From Anthropogastromicrobium sp052273485 (GTDB lineage Bacteria > Bacillota > Clostridia > Lachnospirales > Lachnospiraceae): DNA of 64,000 bases. This document shows positions 53,027-62,171 of the stretch, one piece after another. Below the pieces are notes generated by a model. The model was not told the DNA's origin. It ran no database searches and saw only the letters and a list, made by a program, of their open reading frames with translations. Location of the stretch: NCBI GenBank assembly GCA_052273485.1, contig DAVZID010000008.1, forward strand, positions 1 through 64,000, written 5' to 3'. Both the position numbers and the translations under genes were made by a program. Position 1 is the stretch's first letter; every line of letters begins with the position of its first letter.

Positions 53027-53761
53027 ATGGATATAAGAGAACTCAGAACCGAGCACCACGAATTTACAGGGGAGATTCGAGACCGTGTGCTTCGAAGTGC
53101 CATTCTTAATTCCAATGTGATGGAAGTCATTCAAGACAGTAAGCGGCCGTTAGACGAGCTAATGTCAAAATATCGCTGTGCCATCATGGAGATTGAAACA
53201 AAATTTAAAGTGCTAAATGAGCAATTTTCGTTGCAGTATGAGCGAAATCCAATTGAAACAATCAAGACACGATTAAAATCACTAGAAAGCATTAGCCGTA
53301 AGCTTGCGCAGAAAGGAAAACCACTCACCGTAAGGTCAATGGAGGAAAATTTAGACGACATCGCAGGTGCGAGAGTGATCTGTTCCTTTCAACAAGATAT
53401 CTACACGTTGGCAAAATGCCTTCTTGATCAGGATGACATTGAGCTGATTGAGACAAAGGATTACATTAAAAATCCAAAGCCAAGCGGTTATCGCAGCCTT
53501 CATTTGATTGTACGAGTTCCGATTTTTTTACAGAATGAAAAATGTCTGATGAAAGTTGAGGTACAGCTTCGCACCATCGCAATGGATTTCTGGGCAAGCC
53601 TCGAGCATAAGCTGCGCTATAAAAAAGAAATTCCGGAATCGGAAAAAGATTCCCTTCAAAAAGAGTTGTTTGAATGTGCACAGATGATCAATACACTGGA
53701 TCAGCGTATGGAGACAGTCAAAAACCGTCTGGTAGCAGGCGGACAGTGGGAGAAGCCATGA
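53027..53761 (+). CDS. Small alarmone synthetase, RelQ-like
   Basis: Makes (p)ppGpp from ATP and GTP/GDP. The 244-residue protein is a lone synthetase domain with no hydrolase or ACT domain. Conserved blocks are LKSLESISRKLAQKG, EENLDDIAGARVICSF, YIKNPKPSGYRSLHLIV and EVQLRTIAMDFWASLEHKLRYK, the last holding the catalytic Glu. The start is ATG 53027 after GAGGT; the open frame upstream overlaps the fucO terminator. Its stop overlaps the chromate transporter start as ATGA, an unusual partner. Confidence 0.92.
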   Translation: MDIRELRTEHHEFTGEIRDRVLRSAILNSNVMEVIQDSKRPLDELMSKYRCAIMEIETKFKVLNEQFSLQYERNPIETIKTRLKSLESISRKLAQKGKPLTVRSMEENLDDIAGARVICSFQQDIYTLAKCLLDQDDIELIETKDYIKNPKPSGYRSLHLIVRVPIFLQNEKCLMKVEVQLRTIAMDFWASLEHKLRYKKEIPESEKDSLQKELFECAQMINTLDQRMETVKNRLVAGGQWEKP

Positions 53762-54417
53762 AAGAGAAGCTGAAAGAAAACCAGAAAGAAACTTTGGAAA
53801 CAAATCAGAAAGAAAATCAGAAAAAAAGGCTGGAACAAAATTTGGAGCAGACAGCATCGAAAAAGATGCGTCTGCTCAAACTGTTTTGGTCAACCCTTTA
53901 TCTCAGTGCGTTTACATTCGGCGGCGGTTATGTCATCGTATCACTGATGAAAAAGAAATTTGTCGATGAATTGGGATGGATTGATGAGGAAGAAATGCTT
54001 GATCTTGTCGCGATCGCGCAATCCACGCCAGGTGCGATTGCTGTAAACGGTGCAATTGTAGTCGGCTATAAGCTCGAAGGACTGATCGGTGTGGCAGCGG
54101 CGATCGCCGGAACCATTCTTCCGCCATTTGTGATTATCTCTGTGATCTCCTTTTTCTATGAATTATTTGCATCAAATGTCTATGTACAGCAAGTGCTTAC
54201 CGGTATGCAGTCTGGTGTCGGAGCTGTCATTGCCTGCGTCGTGTTTGACATGGGAAGCGGAATTGTTCGCTCCAAAAATAGTTTATCTATGTGCATTATG
54301 GTCGCAGCATTTGTGGCAGGTTATGTATTGAACATTAATGTCGTGTTAATCATTTTAGCTTGCGGTATTTTGGGTGCAGTCGTTACACTGGCAAAGAGAA
54401 AGAAGGTGCAGGCATGA
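53758..54417 (+). CDS. Chromate transporter family protein, first half
   Basis: A 219-residue half-size CHR protein: one of the two homologous units that are fused in long ChrA proteins. A charged, coiled-coil-prone N-terminus (about 40 residues of Lys/Glu/Asn/Gln) precedes the motif AFTFGGGYVIVSLMKKKFV, then IAQSTPGAIAVNGAIVVGYK and PPFVIIS. About five hydrophobic segments follow. It overlaps the next half by ATGA, so the two form a heterodimer-type pair. Chromate export is the named function, but the natural anion in anaerobes is unknown. Confidence 0.9.
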   Translation: MKEKLKENQKETLETNQKENQKKRLEQNLEQTASKKMRLLKLFWSTLYLSAFTFGGGYVIVSLMKKKFVDELGWIDEEEMLDLVAIAQSTPGAIAVNGAIVVGYKLEGLIGVAAAIAGTILPPFVIISVISFFYELFASNVYVQQVLTGMQSGVGAVIACVVFDMGSGIVRSKNSLSMCIMVAAFVAGYVLNINVVLIILACGILGAVVTLAKRKKVQA

Positions 54418-54983
54418 TTTATTTACAATTATTTTTAAGTTTTCTTCAGATCGGCGCCTTTTCATTTGGTGGTGGATATGCAGCGATGCCGCTAATTCAG
54501 AGTCAGGTTGTGGATGGCCATAAATGGCTGAGCATGGCGGAATTTACGAATTTGATTACGATTTCACAGATGACACCGGGACCGATCGCGGTAAATAGTG
54601 CCACATTTGTTGGCTTAAAGGTAGCAGGTGTCGGCGGTGCAGCAGTCGCGACAGCTGGCTGTATATTGCCGTCATGTATCTTAGTTACGCTTCTTGCAAA
54701 GCTGTACCTTCGTTATCGAAAGATGGATCTGCTGCAGGGGATTCTTGGCATGCTTCGCCCAGCAGTTGTTGCATTGATCGCATCGGCAGGTGCCTCGATT
54801 TTAGTCAATGCTTTTTGGCCGGATGGAATGGTGTTCATTCAGAACACCCAGATCGATATGGTGATTATTTTTATCGCTGCGGTATACCTGATACAGTTTC
54901 GAAAAATGAATCCGGTGCTTGTCATGGTTTTAAGCGGTGTGGCGAAACTTGGAATTTATCTTGCATGTAGCTTTCTTTTGTGA
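54414..54983 (+). CDS. Chromate transporter family protein, second half
   Basis: The partner half-unit, 189 residues, lacking the charged N-terminus. It repeats the motif GAFSFGGGYAAMPLIQSQVV near 13 and ISQMTPGPIAVNSATFVG near 56, with about six hydrophobic segments and the PxxxLV-type PSCILVTLL. ATG 54414 overlaps the preceding stop. AGAAGGTGCAGG supplies its ribosome site. The three-gene set relQ-chrA-chrA appears to be one operon. Confidence 0.9.
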   Translation: MIYLQLFLSFLQIGAFSFGGGYAAMPLIQSQVVDGHKWLSMAEFTNLITISQMTPGPIAVNSATFVGLKVAGVGGAAVATAGCILPSCILVTLLAKLYLRYRKMDLLQGILGMLRPAVVALIASAGASILVNAFWPDGMVFIQNTQIDMVIIFIAAVYLIQFRKMNPVLVMVLSGVAKLGIYLACSFLL

Positions 54984-55084
54984 TAATGTGAGCTGTGAAA
55001 ATTCGTAACGATTCAGCGTCTTGCAAAATCAAGGTGCGATTTCCAATTGTTACGAGAATTTTATGAGGATGAGAGGAGCAAACA

Positions 55085-55699
55085 ATGCTTTTATATTTTA
55101 TCAGACATGGTCAGACCGATTGGAATAAGGAAAGAAGGATGCAGGGACAGTCCGATATTCCACTTAATGAAAATGGACGAGAATCTGCAATTGAAGCTGG
55201 AAAAGCACTTGCAAATACTCAGATTGATCTGGCGTTTTCAAGCCCATTAAAGCGCGCAAAGGAAACAGCAGAGCTTGTGTTAGCAGGACGAAACATTCCG
55301 ATTGTCGAGGATGCAAGAATTGAGGAAATCAGCTTTGGTGTCTGTGAGGGAATGACCGGAAGAGATGAGAATCAGCAGCCAGTCGGCTGTTTTGCCGAGT
55401 TTTTTGCCCATCCAGAACGATACAAAGCACCAGAAAATGGCGAGGATGCAAAGATGCTCTGCGCGCGTACTTGGAATTTCCTTGAGGATATCACAACAAG
55501 AAAAGAGCTTCAGGATAAATCCATTTTGATTGCAACACATGGCGCAGCGCTCCAGTCTATGATGTTGTGGGTAAAAAAGCAGCCAATCAGCGAATTTTGG
55601 AAGAGTGGTCTTAAGAAAAACTGTTCCGTAACAAAAGTGGAAGTAAAGGACGGTCAGGTAAAAGTGCTTGAAGAGGGAGAAAAGCAGTATAACGTTTAA
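55085..55699 (+). CDS. Histidine phosphatase family protein
   Basis: A 204-residue phosphoglycerate-mutase-like phosphatase. The catalytic His is in FIRHGQTDWNKERRMQGQSDIPL, the second conserved block AFSSPLKRAKETAELVL holds an Arg, Glu lies in ISFGVCEGMTGRD and the late His in IATHGAALQSMM. Substrates of this family vary from sugar phosphates to cobalamin intermediates and are not assignable. GAGAGGAG precedes the ATG. A strong terminator follows. Confidence 0.9.
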   Translation: MLLYFIRHGQTDWNKERRMQGQSDIPLNENGRESAIEAGKALANTQIDLAFSSPLKRAKETAELVLAGRNIPIVEDARIEEISFGVCEGMTGRDENQQPVGCFAEFFAHPERYKAPENGEDAKMLCARTWNFLEDITTRKELQDKSILIATHGAALQSMMLWVKKQPISEFWKSGLKKNCSVTKVEVKDGQVKVLEEGEKQYNV

Positions 55700-55712
55700 A
55701 GAGAAAACACGA

Positions 55713-55746
55713 AAAAGTCTTCTGCCTGTTTGGGCAGGAGACTTTT
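55713..55746. terminator. Rho-independent terminator
   Basis: AAAAGTCTTCTGCC (55713-55726) pairs with GGCAGGAGACTTTT (55733-55746), one wobble, with A- and T-rich flanks. It can serve both the phosphatase gene and the convergent cysteine-cluster gene. Confidence 0.85.
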
Positions 55747-55800
55747 CGTACTTTTGCGTGGAAAAAAGTTCATATAGATATGTTTTGGATTTTATTTGTA

Positions 55801-56469
55801 TTAGAGTAGTAACTCTTTCGCTGCTTTCAGACGCATATAAAATTGATCATAAAAATCAGAACAGGAATCTGCATTCGCATATGGTGTCAGATAAAACGTC
55901 TTTAAAATATAGGAATGAAGTGTTTTAATCAATTCTGGAGACAATCCCTGCGAGGCAGCGGCAGCATCCTTTAAGAAATAATGCCAATCGCTGACAAACT
56001 GCTCATAGCGTTTTAACTGAGGAATGTTAATCCATTGACGCACCTTCACCTTTGCTAAATGTTCCTTCTTGCATTGTCCTGTCTGCAAAAAATAGGAAAA
56101 TCCAGTGCCGTCATAGACGCGACCAAGCGGAAACAAACGGCAAAATCCAGGACGGAAGGTATGAATCGTGCAGCGCCCAGCCTTATTTAAAAAAGAGCAC
56201 TGATCGGTATCTGGCGTCATCGCAATTGCAGGCAAAATAATTCCGTCAACAGGGGTCAATTGCAGCTGACCGTTAAAAAGGGCAGCCACCGGAACGTGCA
56301 GTCCCTGTGACATCTGGTAAACATCATATGGGTCTAATAAGATGGAATTTCCCATATGACAGCAACATTCATGGCAGCCATCACAGCCAAGGCTGTCGGC
56401 GCGAACTAGATCAGAGGACGAGTAAAGCTTACCGTCCGAAATTTCATTCATTGAAACAGATCGAAGCAT
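55801..56469 (-). CDS. YkgJ-type cysteine cluster protein
   Basis: A 222-residue protein with the zinc/iron-chelating cysteine pattern of this family: CDGCHECCC near residue 29, then CSFLNKAGRCTIHTFRPGFCRLFPLG near 90. Such proteins probably hold an Fe-S or zinc centre; no reaction is established. The C-terminal 90 residues are helical and family-poor. The ribosome site before 56469 is weak. It is convergent with the phosphatase gene. Confidence 0.85.
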   Translation of the reverse strand: MLRSVSMNEISDGKLYSSSDLVRADSLGCDGCHECCCHMGNSILLDPYDVYQMSQGLHVPVAALFNGQLQLTPVDGIILPAIAMTPDTDQCSFLNKAGRCTIHTFRPGFCRLFPLGRVYDGTGFSYFLQTGQCKKEHLAKVKVRQWINIPQLKRYEQFVSDWHYFLKDAAAASQGLSPELIKTLHSYILKTFYLTPYANADSCSDFYDQFYMRLKAAKELLL

Positions 56470-56644
56470 ACTTGTTAAAATCCTTTTCTTTTATCGTTTA
56501 TCGTTTCTTTAATAGTACAACAAAATGGTTGAAAAAGCCATCCTTTCCGTAAGAAAAATGTAAAGTTAATATGTTTGCAAATAAAAAAAATCTGATATAT
56601 TAAAAGTAACAAGTATTGTGCAAAAATAAGAGGAGGTGTCGCGC

Positions 56645-56905
56645 ATGTTGTCAGCATTTATCTTGGCAGTTTTAGTGACTGCACTTGGCACATTTTTGTG
56701 GTATGGGTGGAAAAAACAGAAATTCGGTGAGCACTACGGAATTTACTGGATTGTGAGTGGACTAGCGATTGTTTTATTACTGGTTCATATTTTCCAGAGA
56801 GCACAGTATCAGAATCTTATGCCAATTGTAGCAGGTGATGTCATTGTAATGATTGGATTTGTGATGGCAGGAGTCATTGGCTATCAACAGAATAAGGCAG
56901 CATAA
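56645..56905 (+). CDS. Small three-helix membrane protein
   Basis: An 86-residue hydrophobic protein with three likely membrane helices (about 2-20, 35-52 and 62-80) and short basic loops (WKKQKF). I recognise no family. ATG 56645 has AGGAGG 8 bases upstream; a frame from GTG 56636 overlaps that site. It is directly followed by the HipA-like remnant. The function is unknown. Confidence 0.7.
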   Translation: MLSAFILAVLVTALGTFLWYGWKKQKFGEHYGIYWIVSGLAIVLLLVHIFQRAQYQNLMPIVAGDVIVMIGFVMAGVIGYQQNKAA

Positions 56906-56918
56906 AAAACTTGATTAT

Positions 56919-57425
56919 ATGAGGAGCACCGGGGAACAAATCACTTGGGAGGCGATCAATTTCTTTGATCACGCCTTTTCGGAAGATGTTGGAAATCTTT
57001 TGTTTGGTCACGGCAGCGCATCCGAGAGCATGAGTCTTGTTTCTCCAGACAATACTTCGGATGGACAGTTGATGAAAAAATGGAAGATTGCAGATGAAAG
57101 ACGTATTTTAATGAAAGGATCGAGTAAGCCATATTATCAGGAGGCGTTGTGCGAGGTGATAGCATCTCGTATCGCAAGCCGACTTGGAATTGATCATGTG
57201 GAATATTCAGTAGTCTGGGAAAATGAGGAGCCATTTAGTCTTTGCGAAGATTTTATTACGAGGGATACAGAATTAGTCTCTGCCAGTCATATTATGAATG
57301 CATTTAAAAAGCCGAATAACGTATCTGAGTATGAATATTATATTCAGTGCGCAGAGAAACTTGGTGTTTCGCAAATACGAAGAGAAATTGAAAAAAATGC
57401 TTCCAATAACGAACCTACCGGGTAG
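56919..57425 (+). pseudogene. HipA-like kinase fragment, truncated at both ends
   Basis: The translated stretch ITWEAINFFDHAFSEDVGN, SLVSPDNTSDGQLMKKWKI, then ERRILMKGSSKPYYQEAL and NEEPFSLCEDFITRDTELVSA matches the central part of HipA-like kinase proteins of clostridia. Full-length members I know have about 100 more N-terminal residues and a C-terminal half with the catalytic NEDRHLNNFG region. Here the similarity stops at about 57395 and eight unrelated codons lead to a stop. No ribosome site stands before ATG 56919. I read it as a decayed remnant without kinase activity. Confidence 0.7.
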
Positions 57426-57483
57426 CATATATCCCTTGCGAAATTCCCACATATGAGGTAAGATAATCTTGTAGTGATAGAAG

Positions 57484-57515
57484 GCACATAAAGCACATAA
57501 AGCACATAAAGCACA
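57484..57515 (+). repeat. 9-bp tandem repeat GCACATAAA
   Basis: Three exact copies from 57484 to 57510 and a partial fourth, between the HipA-like remnant and the metallopeptidase gene. Copy number is likely variable. Confidence 0.8.
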
Positions 57516-57539
57516 GAGAGCATAGAAAGGGAGACTGCC

Positions 57540-57932
57540 ATGGAGTATGACAGATTTCAGAAAATCCTGCAGGAAGAGGCGGAGAAGATACCGGAAAAGT
57601 TCTATGAGGGGCTAAACGGTGGTGTGATCATCTCAGAGGAGACCAAGCTAAGCCCTTATGCGCAGAACCATGATCTGTATATCGCAGGTCAATATCTGCG
57701 CAGCTATCAGATGGGAAAACAGATCGTGATTTATTACGGAAGCATGATGCGTCTATTCGGTTATATGGACGAAGAAGGAATGCGCCGAGAGATTGCGCGC
57801 GTGCTGCGCCACGAATTAAAGCACCACATAGAAGGGCGTGCGGGGCTTCGATCGCTTGAAAAATGGGATGAGGAGCAAATCGCAGGCTACCTGCAGAGAG
57901 GGCTTCGTGCGGAAAGGAAAAATGAAAAATGA
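57540..57932 (+). CDS. Small zinc metallopeptidase family protein
   Basis: A 130-residue minigluzincin-like protein. The zinc motif HELKHH is at residues 91-96 (His91, Glu92, His95) within VLRHELKHHIEGRAG, and a downstream acidic residue in KWDEEQIAGY could complete the site. No signal peptide is present. GGGAG precedes the ATG. Its stop overlaps the PepF start as ATGA, so the two peptidases are coupled. The substrate is unknown. Confidence 0.85.
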   Translation: MEYDRFQKILQEEAEKIPEKFYEGLNGGVIISEETKLSPYAQNHDLYIAGQYLRSYQMGKQIVIYYGSMMRLFGYMDEEGMRREIARVLRHELKHHIEGRAGLRSLEKWDEEQIAGYLQRGLRAERKNEK

Positions 57933-59686
57933 ATCAGGAATGGTCATTGGACGTATTGTATCACGGATATGAAGATCCGAAGTTTGACGAGGATATGAAG
58001 AAACTCGAGAATACGGTTGCCGAAATGAAGGACAAGGTTGAGGCGGCAAAGAAGCTTGACCCGGTAAAGGGATTGGAGACTTGTATTGGACTTCAGGAGG
58101 AGATGGCAGCATTAGCGAGTCGTCTGGGTGAGTTTATTTCATTAAAGGGTTCTGTCAATACATCCGACAGCAAGACAAATGACATGGGTGCGCGTTTTGA
58201 TCGGGTCATGGCAAATCAGACAGGCGCAAGAGTTGCATTCTGCAAGTATGTTTCCTCTATTGAAAATCTGGACGAGGTGATTGCACAGAGCAGCCTGCTG
58301 ACCGAGTACAGCTACTATTTGACACAGATTCAGAAAAATGCATCCCATATGCTTTCCGACGAGATGGAAGATCTGATTGCACATATGGACATTACCGGAG
58401 GAGGCGCATGGGGAAAGCTGTTTGATTATCTGACTTCCTCTGTAAAAGTAGATTACGAGGGAAAGACAATCACCCTTCCGGCTGTTCGAAATCTGGCGAC
58501 CAGCGAGGATAAGGAAGTAAGAAAGAAGGCATATGAGGCCGAGCTTGCAAGCTACGATAAGATTGCCGATTCCATCGCATTTGCCTTAAACAACATCAAG
58601 GGACAGGTATCTATGCTTTCCGCAAAGAGAGGCTATGAGAGTCCACTTGCCATGACACTTGATCAGTGCTGCATGAAGAAAGAGACACTTGATGCAATGT
58701 TCACTGCAATGCGCGAGTATCTGCCAAAGTTCTGGGAATACTTAAAGGCAAAGGCAAAATATCTTGGCTACGAGGGCGGATTGCCGTGGTACGATATGTT
58801 TGCTCCAGTTGGAAAGATGAAGGCAAACTATACCACAGAGACGGCACGCGATACACTGGTAGAGAACTTCAGCCATTTCTCAACAGAGCTGTCCGATATG
58901 ATGGCACGCGCCTTTGCAGAGAGCTGGATTGATTTTTACCCACACGAGGGAAAAGTCGGTGGTGCATTCTGTGCAAATGTGACAACCGAAAAGCAGAGCC
59001 GTATTCTTACAAACTTTAATGAATCCTTCGATTCGGTTGTAACACTTGCCCATGAGCTCGGTCATGCATTCCATAATCAGCAGATCTTTGAGAACCGCAT
59101 TTTAAATCAGGATTATTCTATGCCGGTAGCAGAGACTGCCTCCACCTTTAATGAGACTCATTTTATGCTGAGCGCATATCATAAGTCCACGGATCCGCAG
59201 GAAAAGCTTGCGATTCTCGAAAACCTGTTATCTGGAACCACACAGATTATCTGTGACATCTACTCCAGATTTTTATTTGAGGATGCTGTATTCCATAAAT
59301 GCGAGTCTCAATTCTTAATGACTGATGATCTGAAGAAAATCATGCTCGACGCACAGAAGCAGGCATACGGTGATGGTCTTGACCAGACAAAGCTGCATCC
59401 GTACATGTGGACCTGTAAGAGTCATTATTATTCATCTGGCTTAAGCTACTACAACTTCCCATATGCATTTGGTGGTCTGTTTGCAATGGGCCTGTACACT
59501 CAGTTCCAGAATGAGGGTGAGAGCTTTGTTCCAAAGTATAAGGCACTGTTAAAGGCAACTGCTACCTGCTCCGTAGAGGATACCGCAAAGATGGCAGATA
59601 TCGATCTGACAAAGCCAGACTTCTGGAGAAGCAGTCTTGAGACTTTTGCAAAGCTGATTGATGAGTATGTGGCATTGATCGGATAA
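57929..59686 (+). CDS. Oligoendopeptidase, M3 family (PepF-like)
   Basis: A 585-residue cytoplasmic zinc peptidase that degrades short peptides. The HEXXH motif HELGH is at residues 375-379, followed by ENRILNQDYSMPVAETASTFNE, which supplies the third ligand Glu. An N-terminal helical oligoendopeptidase-F domain spans about 110-190. It is about the normal family size. It is translated from the ATGA overlap with the small metallopeptidase. Confidence 0.94.
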   Translation: MNQEWSLDVLYHGYEDPKFDEDMKKLENTVAEMKDKVEAAKKLDPVKGLETCIGLQEEMAALASRLGEFISLKGSVNTSDSKTNDMGARFDRVMANQTGARVAFCKYVSSIENLDEVIAQSSLLTEYSYYLTQIQKNASHMLSDEMEDLIAHMDITGGGAWGKLFDYLTSSVKVDYEGKTITLPAVRNLATSEDKEVRKKAYEAELASYDKIADSIAFALNNIKGQVSMLSAKRGYESPLAMTLDQCCMKKETLDAMFTAMREYLPKFWEYLKAKAKYLGYEGGLPWYDMFAPVGKMKANYTTETARDTLVENFSHFSTELSDMMARAFAESWIDFYPHEGKVGGAFCANVTTEKQSRILTNFNESFDSVVTLAHELGHAFHNQQIFENRILNQDYSMPVAETASTFNETHFMLSAYHKSTDPQEKLAILENLLSGTTQIICDIYSRFLFEDAVFHKCESQFLMTDDLKKIMLDAQKQAYGDGLDQTKLHPYMWTCKSHYYSSGLSYYNFPYAFGGLFAMGLYTQFQNEGESFVPKYKALLKATATCSVEDTAKMADIDLTKPDFWRSSLETFAKLIDEYVALIG

Positions 59687-59824
59687 AAAATGCTCGGATA
59701 AAAACGGAAGGCGTAGGAAAAAAGAACCGAAAAAAGTGGGGAACCTTGTCATTTAATAAAATATTTATTTTTAATAAAGGTTTGGTAAGAATTCGTAAGA
59801 TTTCTTTAAGGCAGTGGTCAAAAT

Positions 59825-59853
59825 TTGGACACAAATCCCCGGTATGATATAGA
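59825..59853 (+). promoter_or_regulatory. Promoter of the candidate small RNA
   Basis: TTGGAC (59825-59830), 17 bp, TATAGA (59848-59853). A -10-like TATGAT at 59843 is an alternative. Confidence 0.5.
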
Positions 59854-59855
59854 CA

Positions 59856-60020
59856 AAGCTTAGATGAAAGCTTTTGAAGCAGCCAGACGTGAACGTGAGG
59901 CTGTGGATGAACAAACAGGTTTGCATTTTATACCACAGGCAGACAAAACATCAAGCCGGGTGAGTTACCGGCAGCCCTCCCCCTTTTTTAGTACCCTGGT
60001 GAAAGCCAGGGTATTTTTTT
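59856..60020 (+). ncRNA. Candidate structured small RNA, family not recognised
   Basis: About 165 bases between a promoter and a strong terminator (ACCCTGG 59993-59999 with CCAGGGT 60006-60012, then seven T). Internal stems: AAGCTT/AAGCTT (59856-59873), CAGCC/GGCTG (59880-59884, 59899-59903) around ACGT/ACGT, CTGTGG/CCACAG (59901-59906, 59933-59938) as an alternative, and GCCGG/CCGGC (59955-59959, 59968-59972) before CCTCCCCCTTTTTT. The stretch before it (59687-59824) holds nothing I recognise. Confidence 0.55.
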
Positions 60021-60188
60021 GTGCAACAGCTGCGAAGCAGCGAGCAAGCGCGAAGCCCTATTTCTGACTATTGTTCACTTTACATTCTGCCTCATTTGTG
60101 CTAAAGTATGGAGTGTTTTTTATTGCCTGTGATGATTCAGGCGACAGACGAATACTTCGTCAAAAAGAATGAAGGAGAAAGAAGAATA

Positions 60189-62171
60189 ATGAGTTTTAAG
60201 GAAAAAGCCGCTTCCTGGCGGCAGGAAGTACATATCGGCAAGATGAAACCGCGTCTAATTAAGGCTGCGATCTTGCTTGTGTGCTTTGCAGTTTTGATCG
60301 GCATGGCCTGGCATTACAGTGAATTTTCTGCAAAAGACTTTGCAATTCTTGCAGGGATAGGTGTGCTGACACTTGCAATTTATCTGATTGATATGCCTGT
60401 GCATCCGATAATTCGCGCATTGTTTGCGTTAGTAATCCCGTTAGGATGCTTTTACACGTTTGAAACATTGACGCACCAGATGAGTACGATGATTGATCTG
60501 GCAAAGCAGCTTAACATTGCCTTTTATTATTGGCTGTTTCTGTTTGTATTTTTTATTGCCGGACGAACCAGCATTTCGATGGGAATCTGTGTATCGTTAA
60601 TCGCAGTGATTGGCATCGGCAATTATTTCGTTGTGCTGTTTCGTTCCAACCCGATTGTGCCGTGGGATATTTATTCCGTCCAAACAGCAATGAGTGTTGC
60701 AGACAACTATGTCTTTTCAGTTGACTGGGCGCTGGCAGAGCACATCGCAATGTTTCTTTTGATGCTGATCGTTGGTGTGCGCACGAATCTTCGCATAAAC
60801 AAAAAGATTTTGCGCCCAATTTTGTCCGTAGCGATGTGTATTCCAGCCTACTTTTATATTTCCTACTTATGGCAGGACAATTTGGAGCGAAATACTGGAT
60901 TAAACGATACGTTGTTTAATGCAAAATATATGCACAGCAAAGATGGTTTCTTTGTATCATTTATTCTGGATATCCATTTTCTTCAGATCGAAGAGCCAGC
61001 CAATTATTCGGATGAGTCTGCATTGTCCCTGTTAAATGAGCAAAAAGTAGAACCAGTTGAAACGCCGGAGGAACTGCCGGATATCATCGCGATCATGGAT
61101 GAGACCTTTTCCGATCCAGCAGTGCTTGGCGAGTTTGAAACCAATAAGGACTATATGCCATTTGTACATAGTATTTTAAATGGTGACGTTGCAAATACAA
61201 TCAGTGGATATGCTTGTGTATCTGTGCTTGGTGGAAACACAGCAAACTCCGAGTTCGAGTTTTTGACTGGAAACTCGATGGCATTCTTCCCGAACGGCTC
61301 TGTACCGTATTTGCAGTACATCCGCGATGGGGTCAGCTCGATTGTCACCCAGTTAAATGATTACGGCTATACCACATACGGCACCCATCCATACCGCGCA
61401 AGGGGTTGGAATCGTGAGTTTATCTATGATCTGATGGGCTTTGATCATCGCTATTTCCAGGGAAGCTTCCCATTTGAGGATAAGCTGCGTAACTATGTTT
61501 CCGATGAAGCAGATTTCAAGAGTATCCTCAAGTGGCGTGACGAGACGGATGGCCCGTTCTTTATGTTCAATGTCACAATGCAGAATCACAGCAACTACGG
61601 TGGTGATTTCGATAACTTTGATCCGCAGATTACTGCAAAGTTTAAGAATACATTGTCCAATAAATATTTAAACAAATATCTGTCGTTGATGTATGAGACC
61701 GATCAGGATGTAGCAGAACTGTTAAGTGAGCTGTCCAAGTCTGATCGCAAAACCATTGTCGTGTTCTTTGGCGATCATCAGCCGAACGATTATGTTGTCC
61801 GCCCAATCTACAAGGAGCATGGCCTTGATTTTGACAATCAGACCTATGAGCAACAGCAGCAGCGCCAGAAGACACCATTCTTTATCTGGGCAAATTACGA
61901 TATCGAAGAACAGACAAATGTGGAGATTAGCCTGAATTACTTGAATATTTTACTGTTCGAGACTGCTGGACTGCAGCTTGACGAATATCAGACCTTCCGC
62001 AAAAATCTGTGGCAGGGTGAGATTCCGATGATGAATGCAGTCGGCTATAAGAATGCGGACGGCGAGCTTGTGGAGTATGACGATGCACCGGAGAACATTC
62101 AGAAGCTTTTGAATGAGTATCAGAACATTCAGTATTATCGCATGGAGCGGGAGCACTCGAAGAAAAAGTGA
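60189..62171 (+). CDS. LTA synthase family membrane sulfatase-fold protein
   Basis: A 660-residue envelope enzyme resembling lipoteichoic acid synthase/phosphoglycerol transferases. Five or six membrane helices fill residues 25-240, then an extracellular alkaline-phosphatase-fold domain follows. Likely metal-site parts are IIAIMDETFSDP (Glu and the presumed nucleophile Thr) near 300 and FFGDHQPNDY near 525. Also seen are GGNTANSEFEFLTGNSMAFFPNGSVPY and GTHPYRARGWNR. ATG 60189 has AAGGAG about 11 bases before it. Its last 245 bases overlap the antisense SpoIIID frame. It may add glycerol phosphate to a wall or membrane glycan. Confidence 0.9.
   Translation: MSFKEKAASWRQEVHIGKMKPRLIKAAILLVCFAVLIGMAWHYSEFSAKDFAILAGIGVLTLAIYLIDMPVHPIIRALFALVIPLGCFYTFETLTHQMSTMIDLAKQLNIAFYYWLFLFVFFIAGRTSISMGICVSLIAVIGIGNYFVVLFRSNPIVPWDIYSVQTAMSVADNYVFSVDWALAEHIAMFLLMLIVGVRTNLRINKKILRPILSVAMCIPAYFYISYLWQDNLERNTGLNDTLFNAKYMHSKDGFFVSFILDIHFLQIEEPANYSDESALSLLNEQKVEPVETPEELPDIIAIMDETFSDPAVLGEFETNKDYMPFVHSILNGDVANTISGYACVSVLGGNTANSEFEFLTGNSMAFFPNGSVPYLQYIRDGVSSIVTQLNDYGYTTYGTHPYRARGWNREFIYDLMGFDHRYFQGSFPFEDKLRNYVSDEADFKSILKWRDETDGPFFMFNVTMQNHSNYGGDFDNFDPQITAKFKNTLSNKYLNKYLSLMYETDQDVAELLSELSKSDRKTIVVFFGDHQPNDYVVRPIYKEHGLDFDNQTYEQQQQRQKTPFFIWANYDIEEQTNVEISLNYLNILLFETAGLQLDEYQTFRKNLWQGEIPMMNAVGYKNADGELVEYDDAPENIQKLLNEYQNIQYYRMEREHSKKK

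Noticed and set aside
59941..60000. c-di-GMP-I riboswitch suggested by GCCGGGTGAGTTACCGGC
   Set aside because: The required 5' blocks with GCAAA and GACGCAAAGCC are absent.
59864..60067. ORF of 67 codons within the candidate small RNA
   Set aside because: It crosses the terminator, lacks a ribosome site and resembles no protein.
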